DNA from: Paramecium sonneborni
Taxonomy: Eukaryota; Ciliophora; Oligohymenophorea; Peniculida; Parameciidae
Direction of reading: 5' to 3'
Assembly: GCA_905182985.1 (NCBI GenBank)
Contig: CAJJDN010000002.1
Location: 1-64,000, forward strand
Length of the DNA: 64,000 nt
The notes under the pieces were generated by a model. It did no database searches. It had not been told where the DNA came from and worked only from the letters and a program-made list of their open reading frames with translations. How positions within the stretch are numbered: position 1 is the stretch's first letter; each line of letters starts with the position of its first letter. Positions 53,994 through 64,000 of this stretch are shown here, piece by piece. A program made the position numbers and the translations under genes.

Positions 53994-55441
53994 TCACTCA
54001 AAAAGCCTTTCTAAAAATGTTTTATCTTTATCTGGCTTTCCTTATACTTATGGCTATTAAGGCTAAGTTGGGATCTACATATTAATTATTAACTTACTTA
54101 TTAAGGAGGAGCTGTTTATACTAATTAACCAGGTTAAATTGGTGGTAAAGTGTTTCTATAGAGAGTATTACCAGCTGCTGGTAATCTCTAATTGTCTTTG
54201 TAAATAGAAACTGGAACTGCAGTTGTCTGAGCTAATTAGGATGGTAAAACTGTAGTAGTTGCTAAAGGAATTGAAGCTTAAGGTATTGTTGTTTAAGGTT
54301 AAACAATTGTTGTAGCTGGTTTACTTAAAGTTCTAGTTTAAGGAATCAAACTGCTTGTTTAAGGATAAAGGTTGGTTGTTTATATTGTTTAAGGAACTAC
54401 ACTAGTAGTTTATATAGTTTGAGGAACTGATTGTAATTAAGTAGTTGTAATGGCAGGTTTTTATTGAACATATGTAGATGTTAATTATGTTTATGGTACA
54501 ATAGTATTCTATACTACAGGTGGTGCTTAAATTGTTGCTGTGGTAATTTATGGTTATTAAATAATTGTATTTACTATTGGCTATTGAATTTAATGTTGTC
54601 CAGATATTAATGTTGTTGTCTAAACTTAAGGGGCGGCTTAATACTTTGTTGTAGTAACTTATGGTTATTATGAAATTGTCAAATATTATTGGGGTTATTA
54701 AGTCTTATACATAATTATAAAACTCTTACCACTACCATTTACTATTATTATACTCTCTACGTTTGAATAGTTTATGTTTATTATTATGCTACTGTTTATT
54801 GTTGTATTGCTGGCTAAGCCTTAAATTTATTATTGATATTCATACAGGCAATATATTTTATTTTTATACTGTGTAATATTCTGTTCTCTCTTATATTCTC
54901 TCTACTGGTACATATTCTAATTATATATAATGAATAAATTAATACCAATTTATTTCTCCTAAATTACTTAAGGAATATATTCAACTTCATATTAAACAGC
55001 ATAATAATCAGTTATTTATCGTGTTATTGGCACTTGTACTTACCTTCTCACTTCCTCATACTCTGTAATTACTCTCTCATATGGAACATATTCAATCCTT
55101 GATTCTCCCTTTATTGCTTATTCTGTCAAGAGTTATGAACTCAATTACACTGGACCTGTCTAATAAGGAACACCATTTTATCCTATGATCTATGATTATG
55201 GTAATGGTTATTATCCTTATTGCTATAAATAAGGAAGTTGTTGTGCTGGAAATCCACTTATTGGTGCTCTTCCTATATTCTAAGGTGGAACCACAAATTA
55301 TGGCTAACTCTAAGGTAAAACCTATGTTGGCACTCCTTATTAAGGAATGAACTAGTTCTGGTTTTAAACTTAAGGAATATTTGATTAAGGCAAGTTTGAA
55401 TGGCTTTTCGATTGCTATCCTTATTAAGGGAGCTATGACAT
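53994..55441 (-). CDS. ALV-like: Alveolin (cortical membrane-skeleton protein)
   Basis: 447 residues after removing introns of 29, 26, 26 and 23 nt; coding length 1344. An N-terminal Gln/Pro/Gly-rich stretch (NIPQVQNQNQFIPQQGVPTQ) is followed by the alveolin core: RIEYVPYERVITEYEEVRRQ, VQVPITRQITDYYAVQYEV, EYIPQVIQEKQIEYVPVERI and QERTEYYTVQKQ. The periodic E-x-V/I-P and V/Y-x-P patterns define alveolins, the fibrous proteins of the alveolar membrane skeleton in ciliates, apicomplexans and dinoflagellates. The C-terminal third is a low-complexity Thr/Gln/Pro region (PQTIQTTSVVPQTIQTT). This fits a protein of the cell cortex (epiplasm). Upstream is a short AT-rich region shared with the next gene, transcribed the other way. 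Confidence 0.9.
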
Positions 55442-55781
55442 TTTTATTAATATCTTATTCTCTAAATATATTCCTTTATATACACACTAATAAACTACAA
55501 TAAAATTATTTCATTTATTAATATACTTGATGACAACTATCATCTTATATTACATAATATTCAATTAATTATCATTTTACTACCCTATTTATCAACTCTT
55601 TTTTTATTTATTATCAATTCCTAAATTTTATTAAACTCCTTATTTTCTACAATCTTTCCAAACCTATACATTAAGTTGATAATTTTATTAATCTTTTTAG
55701 TATCTAAGCTTTTTTAAAATCAAATACTTCTATACAGAAATCACTTAATTAAATATTTTTAGAACATAATTTTCTTTTAAA
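55442..55781. other. Divergent intergenic region
   Basis: About 340 bp between divergent genes (alveolin leftwards, unknown protein rightwards). AT-rich; presumed promoters, no defined element. Confidence 0.4.
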
Positions 55782-56744
55782 ATGTTTTAGAAAATGTTTT
55801 AATAAGTTTCTTCAATCTAAATAAATGGATAGTTTCATACAGTTAAATTATCTATTAGTCCTAATGAAAAATCTATAGTATTATGGTTATAACACGATGG
55901 AAATAGATTTTTTACACTGGATAAAATAAATAATAATTGGAAAACTCGAGAATAACATTTTACAATTCCTGGTCTTGTCTAACCTTCAGGAATTCACTTA
56001 AATGAAAATGGAATGATCCTTATTATGTATGATGTTTCAAAGAGATATTTATATACATGGCTTAGATACCATAATAATTCTAATTGGCTCTTAAGAAATA
56101 CCTTAGATCTTAAAACAACTATAGATGCTCCTACTTCAGTGATTAATTGTTTTTTTTTTAAGGATTAAGTATTTATAGATTACTAACACACTTTTTATAT
56201 TATCAAAAGAGTTAATCAAAATTTCAAGATTATAAATAAATAAATCTTTAAAGATAATGATTATATGAATTGTTTGGCATATGGCTATGAAAAGGATGTG
56301 TTAGCTGAAGTTACTGACTCTATAGTTTATTTTTGGAGAGAAAATTAAAAAACATGGATTAAAGAAAAAAATGCTTTCTACAATAGTGAAATTTTACCTC
56401 ACCATTGTTGTTTTTAAGAAAATGAAGTAAAAGCCTTTGTTAATGGAGCTGTCTGGATGATATCATATCCAGAAAGGGAACATAAGGGTTATTTAGATGA
56501 TAAAATTACACAAAAAGCTACTCAATCATCTTTAAATTATTTCTTTCAACTTGATATACCATTATAAAATTAAGATTAGTTTATTCATTTTTGGTATAGA
56601 GAAAATTAAAAATAATTAATATTTGATTATGAAAAATTAAGTTTGACAGCAACAAATATTTTATTAGGACGAAATGGAAATGTTTTTTTAACTTTAAAAA
56701 TATTTGAATAATTTATCAAAATATAAATATTTGAAAGAATATGA
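55782..56744 (+). CDS. Hypothetical protein, beta-propeller-like
   Basis: 320 residues, intronless. Aromatic-rich with recurring W-containing strands about 40-50 residues apart: SIVLWLQHDGNRFFTLDK, YLYTWLRYHNNSNWLL, DSIVYFWRENQKTWIKE, GAVWMISYPEREHKG and FIHFWYRENQKQLIF, which might form a propeller-like beta structure. No canonical WD40 GH...WD signature is present, so this is only a resemblance. Function unknown. Start at the first ATG, with an in-frame ATG four codons further. Confidence 0.55.
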
Positions 56745-57265
56745 TTTTAGAAATAATCCAAAAAAGATATATGATTATTATATATGATATATATATTTTA
56801 ATTATAAGAATGGTTTTAATTATGAATTTTTCTATAGGAATCAAACCTTAATCAAAACTCTTCTTCATTAAATTATTGTTTAAAATATGTAACTACTTAA
56901 AGATGTCTAAGAAGTTTAAGATTATAATAAGAATTGATTGTATTTATATGGAAAAAAGTTTAATTTATTAAAAGTGTATAAATAAAGATATATTAAATAC
57001 TAATTTAATTATCAAAATACTTTATAACTGAGATAATTTTGATTTTAGAAGAAAATGTTTATCTTTACTAGTCGAGGTATGAAAATAATATTAAATGAAG
57101 TCATATCTTAATGTAATTAGCGCTGATTATATTAGTTATAATGTATTTCCAGTCTATTTGAGATTAGTAAAAATAAAGATAAAGTGTTGATTCTTGATAA
57201 GAGGTGTAAGGTAATTATTTTTTTATTTTAAGAACTTTTTTGTGCTTTTAAGAGGTATATAATAA
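56745..57265. other. Intergenic, nothing recognised
   Basis: About 520 bp, AT-rich, with TATATATGATATATATAT near 56775-56795. A small open frame (from 56822) is not coding-like. Presumed promoter of the PHD gene at the right end. Confidence 0.4.
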
Positions 57266-60148
57266 ATGGCTCATATTTATGATAGTAAAATGTAGAATAT
57301 TGACCCAGCATTGAAGAGGAGAAAATAAACCAGAGTGAGAAAATAGTTAGTAAACAAAACTTTACAAGAAGAAAGCGAAGAAAATTTCTTGATTGAAGTG
57401 CAATAGAAAGTAACGAAAAAATATCAAAATTATTTACACACCATACAAAAAATGGGAGATTTTGATTGGACAGATATTGAGAATACAAACAATATAAAGG
57501 TAATCTATCCAAGTAAGCTATGTCTTATTTCAAGTTCAATTTTTACAAGCATCTACTTTACAATTTATGATTGCAGCGATGTATTTTAATTGTGATCAAG
57601 ATTATCTATAACATAACCTTTAGGAAGTATAAAAATTGATCAAGAAAACTGAATAATCTAATGGAATTTCATAATAAGAGTAAAATTATTGTTTAATTAA
57701 GTGATTGTAAAAAATAGAAAAATAAAAAAGGGTATGATGTGAATGATGATTTATTCATTTTAGAGATGAGATAATTATAAATCTAAGATTTAGATGATAT
57801 TATTGCCAACTAAGAGTACTATTATTTTTATTTATCTAGATTAAAATTAGAAAAATTTTAGAAGGAAAATGAAAAAGCTATTGAAAATTTCTTAAATGTT
57901 GATATACCATAACTTAAACCAACAATTAAAACAGATTAATCTAACAATCTTTTAAGGGATATTTTTGGATTAACTGAGTATGAAAAATAATACATAGAAA
58001 AAATAGAATTGAAAATATAAACAGATGGATAAAATGATGTTACTTAAGAAACAGGTAAGAAAACATAAGGAGGAAGAATTCATTTATAACCAATTTTAGA
58101 TGATGCTCTTTGTTAAGTTTGTAATGATGGAGATTATACTGATGATAATTTGATAGTTTTTTGTTCAAAATGCAATATATCAGTTCATTAAAAATGTTAT
58201 TTAATTGAAGTAATACCAAGTGAGGATTGGATATGTGATGTATGTTAGACTTTTGGACCTAATGGATAATATTTACGTTGTGCTTTATGTCCAAAATTAG
58301 GAGGAGCTATGAAAGCAACATAAATAGATGCTTCTTGTTTTGAAAATTTAAATCAAACATATTTTGAATCATAAGGAGAAACAATGATGAAAAATGATTT
58401 AGTTTCTAAATTATGTAAATTTATAAATATTATAAATAGTCTAACAAATTGATGATGATTAAGAATTATATTATGATTTCAGTAAATTACCAAATAGAGA
58501 TATTAGAGATCTTGAAAATAATAAAGATATCAAGGAACCATAACCATAAAAAGTATGGATACATTTATCTTGTTTTTATTGGTCTCCTGAATGTTTTTTA
58601 GATGAAAAGTAAGACATATTAAGAGGTGTAGATAATATTAATTAAAAAAGATTTACTCTTAATTGTTGTTTATGTAATATTAAAAAGGCAGGAATGTGTA
58701 TATAATGTGCTAGAAGTAGTTGTTAAATTGCATTTCATGTAGAATGTGCTAGAAGATCAGGAATATTTCTTACATAAACAGTTGTCAACACAAAACCAGA
58801 TTATTAAATATTTTGCTAAAAACATTTACCTCTTAAAGTAAAAAGAATCTTAGAATCTAAATAAAGATTATATGAGAGAGAAATAATTGATTTTTTTAGG
58901 GCTTATGAAAAATGCAAATCTGTACATAAAAAGTCTTAATAAAGACCTAAAAAAACTAAATCATCCAAAGAATCTTAATAATAGTAGTAGGAGATTTAAG
59001 AACATTAAGAAGGTGAAATTGATTTAATTGATTTTGCAACTAAATTAAAAGAATTCATAGATTAAATTTTAGATTAAAAAATGATAGTAAATTTAAAATT
59101 ACAAGATGGTAAATATCTATTCGAATCTTTATCTGAACCATAATTAAAATAATTAAAATAATATCACTTAACCAAATTGCCAGAAGTATATTAAAGTAAA
59201 GTTGATTAAAATGGATTACTTATTACATAATTTTATAAGAGTACTATTACTGCAACTGATGAATTATGGAAATTCTTTAAATACAGAGATTATGAAAAGG
59301 ATATCATTTATAAAATGTATGAAAAATTGAGAAGAAGAGCAAGTAAATTCATGCAAGAATTAAATCCTTAAAAAAAACAAGCTAAATTAATTGATATGTT
59401 GATGTTAAAATAATTTAAAAAAAACAAAAAAGCTGATTATAAAAAAGAAATTATAATTGAATAAGTTGGGGATTAATATTTTTAAAGAGATGATAATTTA
59501 TATTGTGTTTGTAAAGGAAAGTTTAAAGATGGTAATCCTATGATTTGTTGTGAATCTTGTGATGATTGGTTTCATTTTGATTGTTTAGAAATAATAATTC
59601 CATATGAAGAAATAAGCAAAATGGATTTTTATTGCTTTTTATGTATAGATGATCTATCAAAAGATAAACAGATTGAAATATATAAAATTTATGCCAATGT
59701 ATTTAAAGATGCCTCATTTAAACTATAAAGAGAATTAGCTAATAAATGTGCATTAAATGAATCTCGAAAAGCTAGAATGAATGAAATTAAATAAGCTAAA
59801 TTAATCGAAGACAATAATAATTTAGAATAAGATAATCCATGTTCAGATCTAAAATTAGAATTTATATAAATTGAAGAAAAAAATAATAATTAAAATATTG
59901 TATCTAATAATTATGTCGTTAAATAATGTCAAAAAGAAATAAATTAAATAAATAATAATTATATTTAAATCGAGAACTAAAATGATTGTTCAGAAAAAAA
60001 TAAAAAAATTGATGAACATGTTAAGACCCCAAGTAAAACAGAATCTGTTGAAGATCCTGATAATAAATTAGAAGTACCAGAAACTCAAGAAAAACTAAAT
60101 AGCAAACTTAAATAAAAATCTTTACGTGACTATATACCTAAATAGTGA
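57266..60148 (+). CDS. PHD-extended PHD-PHD chromatin reader
   Basis: 937 residues after removing introns of 22, 22 and 25 nt; coding length 2814. A first PHD finger reads CQVCNDGDYTDDNLIVFCSK then CNISVHQKCYLIEVIPSEDW and CDVC, followed directly by the zinc knuckle and extended PHD: CALCPKLGGAMKAT, WIHLSCFYWSPECFLDEK, CCLCNIKKAGMCIQCARSSC and AFHVECARRSGIFL. This PHD-knuckle-ePHD block is typical of BRPF/JADE/AF10 proteins. A third PHD near residue 730 reads YCVCKGKFKDGNPMICCESC then DDWFHFDCL and FYCFLC, an H3K4me3-type finger. No bromodomain or PWWP is visible. It probably reads histone tails for an acetyltransferase or similar complex. Confidence 0.85.
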
Positions 60149-60815
60149 TTTTATTATATTTCACATTTATTATTAAAACCAAAAGATCTCTGAATTTTAA
60201 AATTTATTCCAAAGAATTATAATTATTAGATTATTTTATATTAAATAATTATAATTATTAGATTATTAATATATTAATTAATAAGTATAGTTAATTTGAT
60301 TGAATGATATAATGAAGGAAGGTACGGTTACTATTACATAAAACTAATTATTTTAAAAATAAAAGATGTTCTTTGTATATTAGATTAAAAAACAAAAGAA
60401 ATAGAGTTATAATTTATTTATCAATGCCTTTATCACTAAATAAAGTCATAGAGCATTTTAAAAAATTAAAGCAAAATGATATTGATTGAATGTGATTAAA
60501 GAATGTTTTCAAAAATGATAAATGATTGTTTATGTGGAATAAAACGTTGATTTTAAGATAAGATAATATATTAAATTATTCTTTCTTGATTTTTTCCTTG
60601 TTCTTTGTTTTTTTCTAAAAATTAAAAGATTGTATCTTATCTTAAATATAGAAATGTTAGTTTTAAAGAATAGTGAAGAAGGATTAATGTTTGAATAAAA
60701 GTAATAATATGATGATGTAAAAAATTTTATATCCGTTTTTGGATTAGTTATTAGTTCCAAAGTTTTTTGTATTTAAAGGCAAGAATGAAGTTGGAATAAA
60801 ACATTAATATTTTTA
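60149..60815. other. Intergenic, with a short AT direct repeat
   Basis: About 670 bp without a supported gene. AATTATAATTATTAGATTAT occurs twice (near 60217 and 60246). Near the right end lies the promoter of the strongly expressed-looking trichocyst protein gene. Open frames here have no coding signature. Confidence 0.45.
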
Positions 60816-61868
60816 ATGAAAGTCGCTATCACATTATTGGTTGTCTTAGCCCTCGCTAATGCTGGTATGGTGTAAAAATTCCCACTCACATATGGTGGAA
60901 AGAGAAGCATCATGAATATCATGGTTGAAGTTGAAAACAAGATCAAAGCCCACTCACCACTTGATACAATCAGAGGAGTTCTTGATAACTTCAAATCCGC
61001 AGTTGCTTAAGAATAAGGAACACATGATGAAGTTTATGGAGCTTAAAAGACTGAATGCGAAAGCGAAATTGCTTATAGAAGAGCTGAAGTTGAAGATGCT
61101 ACTGGTACACTCAAAATTGCCAACGGTATTTTGAAGACCTCAAACATCTTATTAAGAAAGACCTAAGCCACCCTTGGTGAAGTTGAAAACATCTTGAACA
61201 CAGTTTCTTTACACATTGGACTCATTAATGATGCCAGAAAGGAAGATACTTAATCATACAACAGAGGTGCCGTTACATTCAATGATGCTATCAACGCCAT
61301 TGATGATTCTCTTGATTTGGCTGCCGCCTTAGCTAAAGGAGGTGCCAGTTTAATCTAAGTTGCCGAAATGACAACCAGATTAATGAAAGCTTCAGTCTCC
61401 ACCAAGATGAACAAGGCTTTCATGGCCCCATTAGCTGCCTTAGCTTAAATCACATAAGAAGATGACAATGTAGGTGCTGCTGAAAGACTTGCTTAATTAT
61501 TATAAACCTTGAGAAACAACGTTGAAGAAGCATGGGCATCATACACTGCTGAAAACACTAACGCTTTAGGTCTTTTCACCTAATAAAAAGATTTATATCT
61601 TGCTTCATAAGGCAGACTCGATGCATCAAAGGGAAGATTATCCAACAAAGCTGAAAACTTATAAGGAGTTATCTCTGTCTAAACTGCTGTTGCTTAAGCT
61701 GCTACCAACAAGAAATAAAGAAACCAAACTTTATGGGATGATGCTGCAGATTTATGCCACAGTTTCGATGTTGAATACAATGCCGTCACTGCAGGAAGAA
61801 GATAAGAATTAGTTTTGGTCTAAGAATTAGAAAGATTAGCTGAAAGAAGAGCTGCTGAATAATAATGA
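60816..61868 (+). CDS. TMP: Trichocyst matrix protein (TMP)
   Basis: 350 residues, intronless. It begins with a signal peptide (MKVAITLLVVLALANAG), followed by a short propeptide-like stretch and then alpha-helical, heptad-rich sequence with the TMP look: IMVEVENKIKAHSPLDTIRG, ECESEIAYRRAEVEDATGTL, KTQATLGEVENILNTVSLHI, TFNDAINAIDDSLDLA and ENTNALGLFTQQKDLYLASQ. TMPs are packed in crystalline arrays in trichocysts, the ejectable secretory organelles of Paramecium, after proteolytic maturation. G+C content and C-ending codons are clearly higher than in neighbours, as expected of a very highly expressed gene. Length matches typical TMP precursors (about 350-400). The three-stop-like end is TAA-TAA-TGA, that is Gln-Gln-stop. 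Confidence 0.93.
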
Positions 61869-62076
61869 GATATAATCACATCCATTATTTTTTATTCATT
61901 CTTTCCCATATCATTTTTTCTTTCTCCTTCTCGTATTTTTATTATTATTATATTACTTATGCTTATCAAATTATAATCAATTCATCTTTAATTATAAACT
62001 TTAATTTACATCTTCTTTCATTCTCTAATTATTCAATTAATTAATTAATTAATTATATTTTATTATTATTAATAAA

Positions 62077-62836
62077 TCAATCGCTACCAAAACATCTATG
62101 CATAGCAAATCCTCCGCATGCTATTACCATTATTATGTAAATAGCCAATAATCCAACTAATACTAAAATTATTGTCATTTTTTTATTTCTCCACCACATT
62201 TATCTTCTTAATGTTGTAGCATTTTCTTTCATACTTGTTGAAATACTAAGGCTAATCCAATTTTTTACTTAACCATTACATTTGTTTTTTCTACAAGAAT
62301 ATCTATTTTCTCTCCTCTTTCCAATAATTTATCCAAATTTTCCATCATTATTTCTTTTGTTTACTGAATGTTATCAGATACCATTCTTAATTTATCTGCT
62401 TATGGAGAATTATAATATTCAATTTTATTTTTTTATTCCTTTTATAGAATGAACATTTTCTTACTATTGAAAATGCATTATTTAACCCATATGATATAGC
62501 TGTATCTCTTTGTTATGGTTAAAACATTTAAAAAAATTTTTATTTCATTTCCTCTAAACAAGCAAATGCAATTCTCATCTTTAATCCTTTTTCTGCCATT
62601 ATCAAAAATGAAAATCCATCCTCCACCAAAATATGAAACTCATATTATTCATAATTGAATGATTTTTTAGCATTTTATTAGTTAACCTTTTATTTATAAT
62701 ATTATCAATTTACTTTTGAAATAATAGTTTTAGCAAATGCAATATAGTTACCTTTAGCTATTGAATATTCTGATAAAACAACATTTGAATTTCTTACAAC
62801 AACTGCATATATAATCTAGGGATTTGATGATTACAT
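62077..62836 (-). CDS. VAMP7-like: VAMP7-like longin R-SNARE
   Basis: 227 residues after removing introns of 27, 26 and 23 nt (coding length 684). The N-terminal longin domain (IYAVVVRNSNVVLSEYSIAK; YEFHILVEDGFSFLIMAEKG; RIAFACLEEMKQKFFQMF) is followed by the R-SNARE motif with its zero-layer arginine (MENLDKLLERGEKIDILVEK), then TTLRRQMWWRNKK and a single membrane anchor (MTIILVLVGLLAIYIIMVIA). These are the parts of VAMP7/VAMP72 proteins, which pair with Q-SNAREs in fusion with late endosome, lysosome or plasma membrane. The third intron position was chosen because it keeps the spacing from SNARE motif to anchor exactly as in the family. Confidence 0.92.
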
Positions 62837-62956
62837 TATTAATTAATTAATATATATTAATGCATCAATATACAATTCTACATAATTAGGACAGAATCTA
62901 TAAATAAATTATAATTTAAAAAAATAATATATTTTTTAATAAAACTTAAATAATTT

Positions 62957-64000
62957 TCACAACATTTTCTCTCTATCTAAAAAGGATTTTCCTTTAATAC
63001 AAATCTTTTGATAATCTGTTGATTTACCAATAAACAATCTTACTAAAAGTGTAATATTAATTAATCTCATAAGCATACTCCCTAAAATAACTATTTTATA
63101 TGATTTATAAGGATCCATCAATTTAGATAAAATCAAAAGAACTGGAAAGGATATAAAAAATAAAGTTCCATAAATCTTAAGCTAAAAATAAAAATTGGAA
63201 ACAAGTTCGCTCTTCTTCTTTCTTTGACTTGCTGAATAATAAAAATATAGGGCTAACAAAAGATAAATAACACTAATAGAATATCCAACCCAACCGTCAT
63301 ACATATGGAATTAAGTCTAATTACTTAGAAATTTGCCTAAAACAGCAAAAATTGTTTAAATAATCCCTAGAATGAAAATCAAAGGGAAATAAAAATTTGT
63401 TTCAATCTAAAAATTCATAAATTCAATTGTCCATCCCCAAGCAATTAATATTAATAAAAGCATAAGTAAAAAGTTATCAATTGATTATATAATTTCTGAA
63501 GTAATAAGAAATGCACTTATTCCTCTACCATTACTATTATAGACTAAAAGATTAAAAAAATTAAGAGTATTCTATAATGCCTCTAATCCAATAATGATTA
63601 AGACAAAAAGTAGAGCATAGTCTTTTTCTCCATATTTATCCTATTCTTTTTTATAGACTCTATAATTATAATAAAATCCTATGAGAGTTAGTAATGCTAA
63701 AATAGATACAATGCTAAATAATCCATGCTCTTCTAAAGAGAATTCTTATCCTCCTACATCATATAACCAGATAGATATTTCCAAATAAATATTTCTTGTC
63801 TCTTAAGAAAACATCTTTTCAAGTTTATGATCACAATTATTGAAATTTGCTAACCAAACATTATGATATCTGCCATAAGTTAATTGTCCATTTAATATTG
63901 ACATCTCTTAATAAGAATCAACCTCGATTGTTTAATATATAATTCTATTTGCAATATCTCTTCTACTGCACTCTGATTTAGATTAAGCAGATTCCCATTT
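62957..64000 (-). CDS. GPR180/TMEM145-like seven-helix membrane protein, 5' end outside window
   Basis: 348 codons to TGA at 62957-62959, open to the right edge, so the N-terminus is missing. An extracellular region (ECSRRDIANRIIYQTIEVDS; YGRYHNVWLANFNNCDHKL; IYLEISIWLYDVGGQEF) is followed by seven hydrophobic helices, among them FSIVSILALLTLIGFYYN, ALLFVLIIIGLEALQN, NFLLMLLLILIAWGWT, FPLIFILGIIQTIFAVL, VGYSISVIYLLLALYFYYS and TLFFISFPVLLILSK. The DGWVGY loop and overall order match the GPR180/TMEM145 family (intimal-thickness receptor type, GpcrRhopsn4). The ligand and function are poorly known in any organism. A short basic tail follows the last helix. Confidence 0.72.

Overview
The window looks like part of a Paramecium (or very close relative) macronuclear genome. 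Almost every convincing gene reads TAA and TAG as glutamine and stops only at TGA. Introns are tiny (20-34 nt, nearly always GTA...TAG or ...AAG); splicing them out keeps each resolved gene in one frame to its TGA. DNA is very AT-rich, intergenic gaps are short, and there are typical ciliate products: a trichocyst matrix protein, an alveolin cortex protein and axonemal proteins. No mobile element, CRISPR array, tRNA or rRNA gene was found.

Layout. 0-9 kb: end of a truncated gene, an UNC93-like transporter, a type II membrane protein, two decayed genes (one a cathepsin L-like pseudogene), and a coiled protein with perfect 57-residue repeats. 9-13 kb: a tandem pair of paralogous basic proteins, beside a one-base gap flanked by a duplicated 1.3 kb block. 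13-26 kb: small coiled-coil genes, a glycine-rich membrane protein overlapping a TDP2-like phosphodiesterase, a Rab-like GTPase with an unusual switch II, a CID-domain protein, a Cdc20/Cdh1 activator, a MORN protein and a Rab. 26-38 kb: an LRR protein, a frame-broken zone, an ULK-like kinase, a LITAF-domain protein, a CFAP97-like protein and small unknowns. 38-46 kb: histone H2B, a coiled-coil protein, and two head-to-head SAM-GTPase-cysteine-rich genes, one split by a 500-N gap with duplicated flanks. 46-64 kb: PP2C phosphatase, inner-arm dynein light chain p28, CCCH zinc finger, coiled-coil protein, GPI-type surface protein, alveolin, PHD-ePHD-PHD chromatin protein, trichocyst matrix protein, VAMP7-like R-SNARE and the 3' end of a GPR180-like seven-helix protein.

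The genes belong to ordinary eukaryotic pathways (secretory traffic, cilium and cortex, chromatin, cell cycle, signalling) with no operon logic. The least familiar material is the SAM-GTPase pair, the perfect coding repeat, the stop/start overlap at 17.73 kb and several gene relics. Both sequence gaps appear to be assembly joins in which the same contig end is present twice; collapsing the larger one restores a 759-codon reading frame. Gene boundaries were worked out by hand translation, and those marked unresolved should be taken as approximate.
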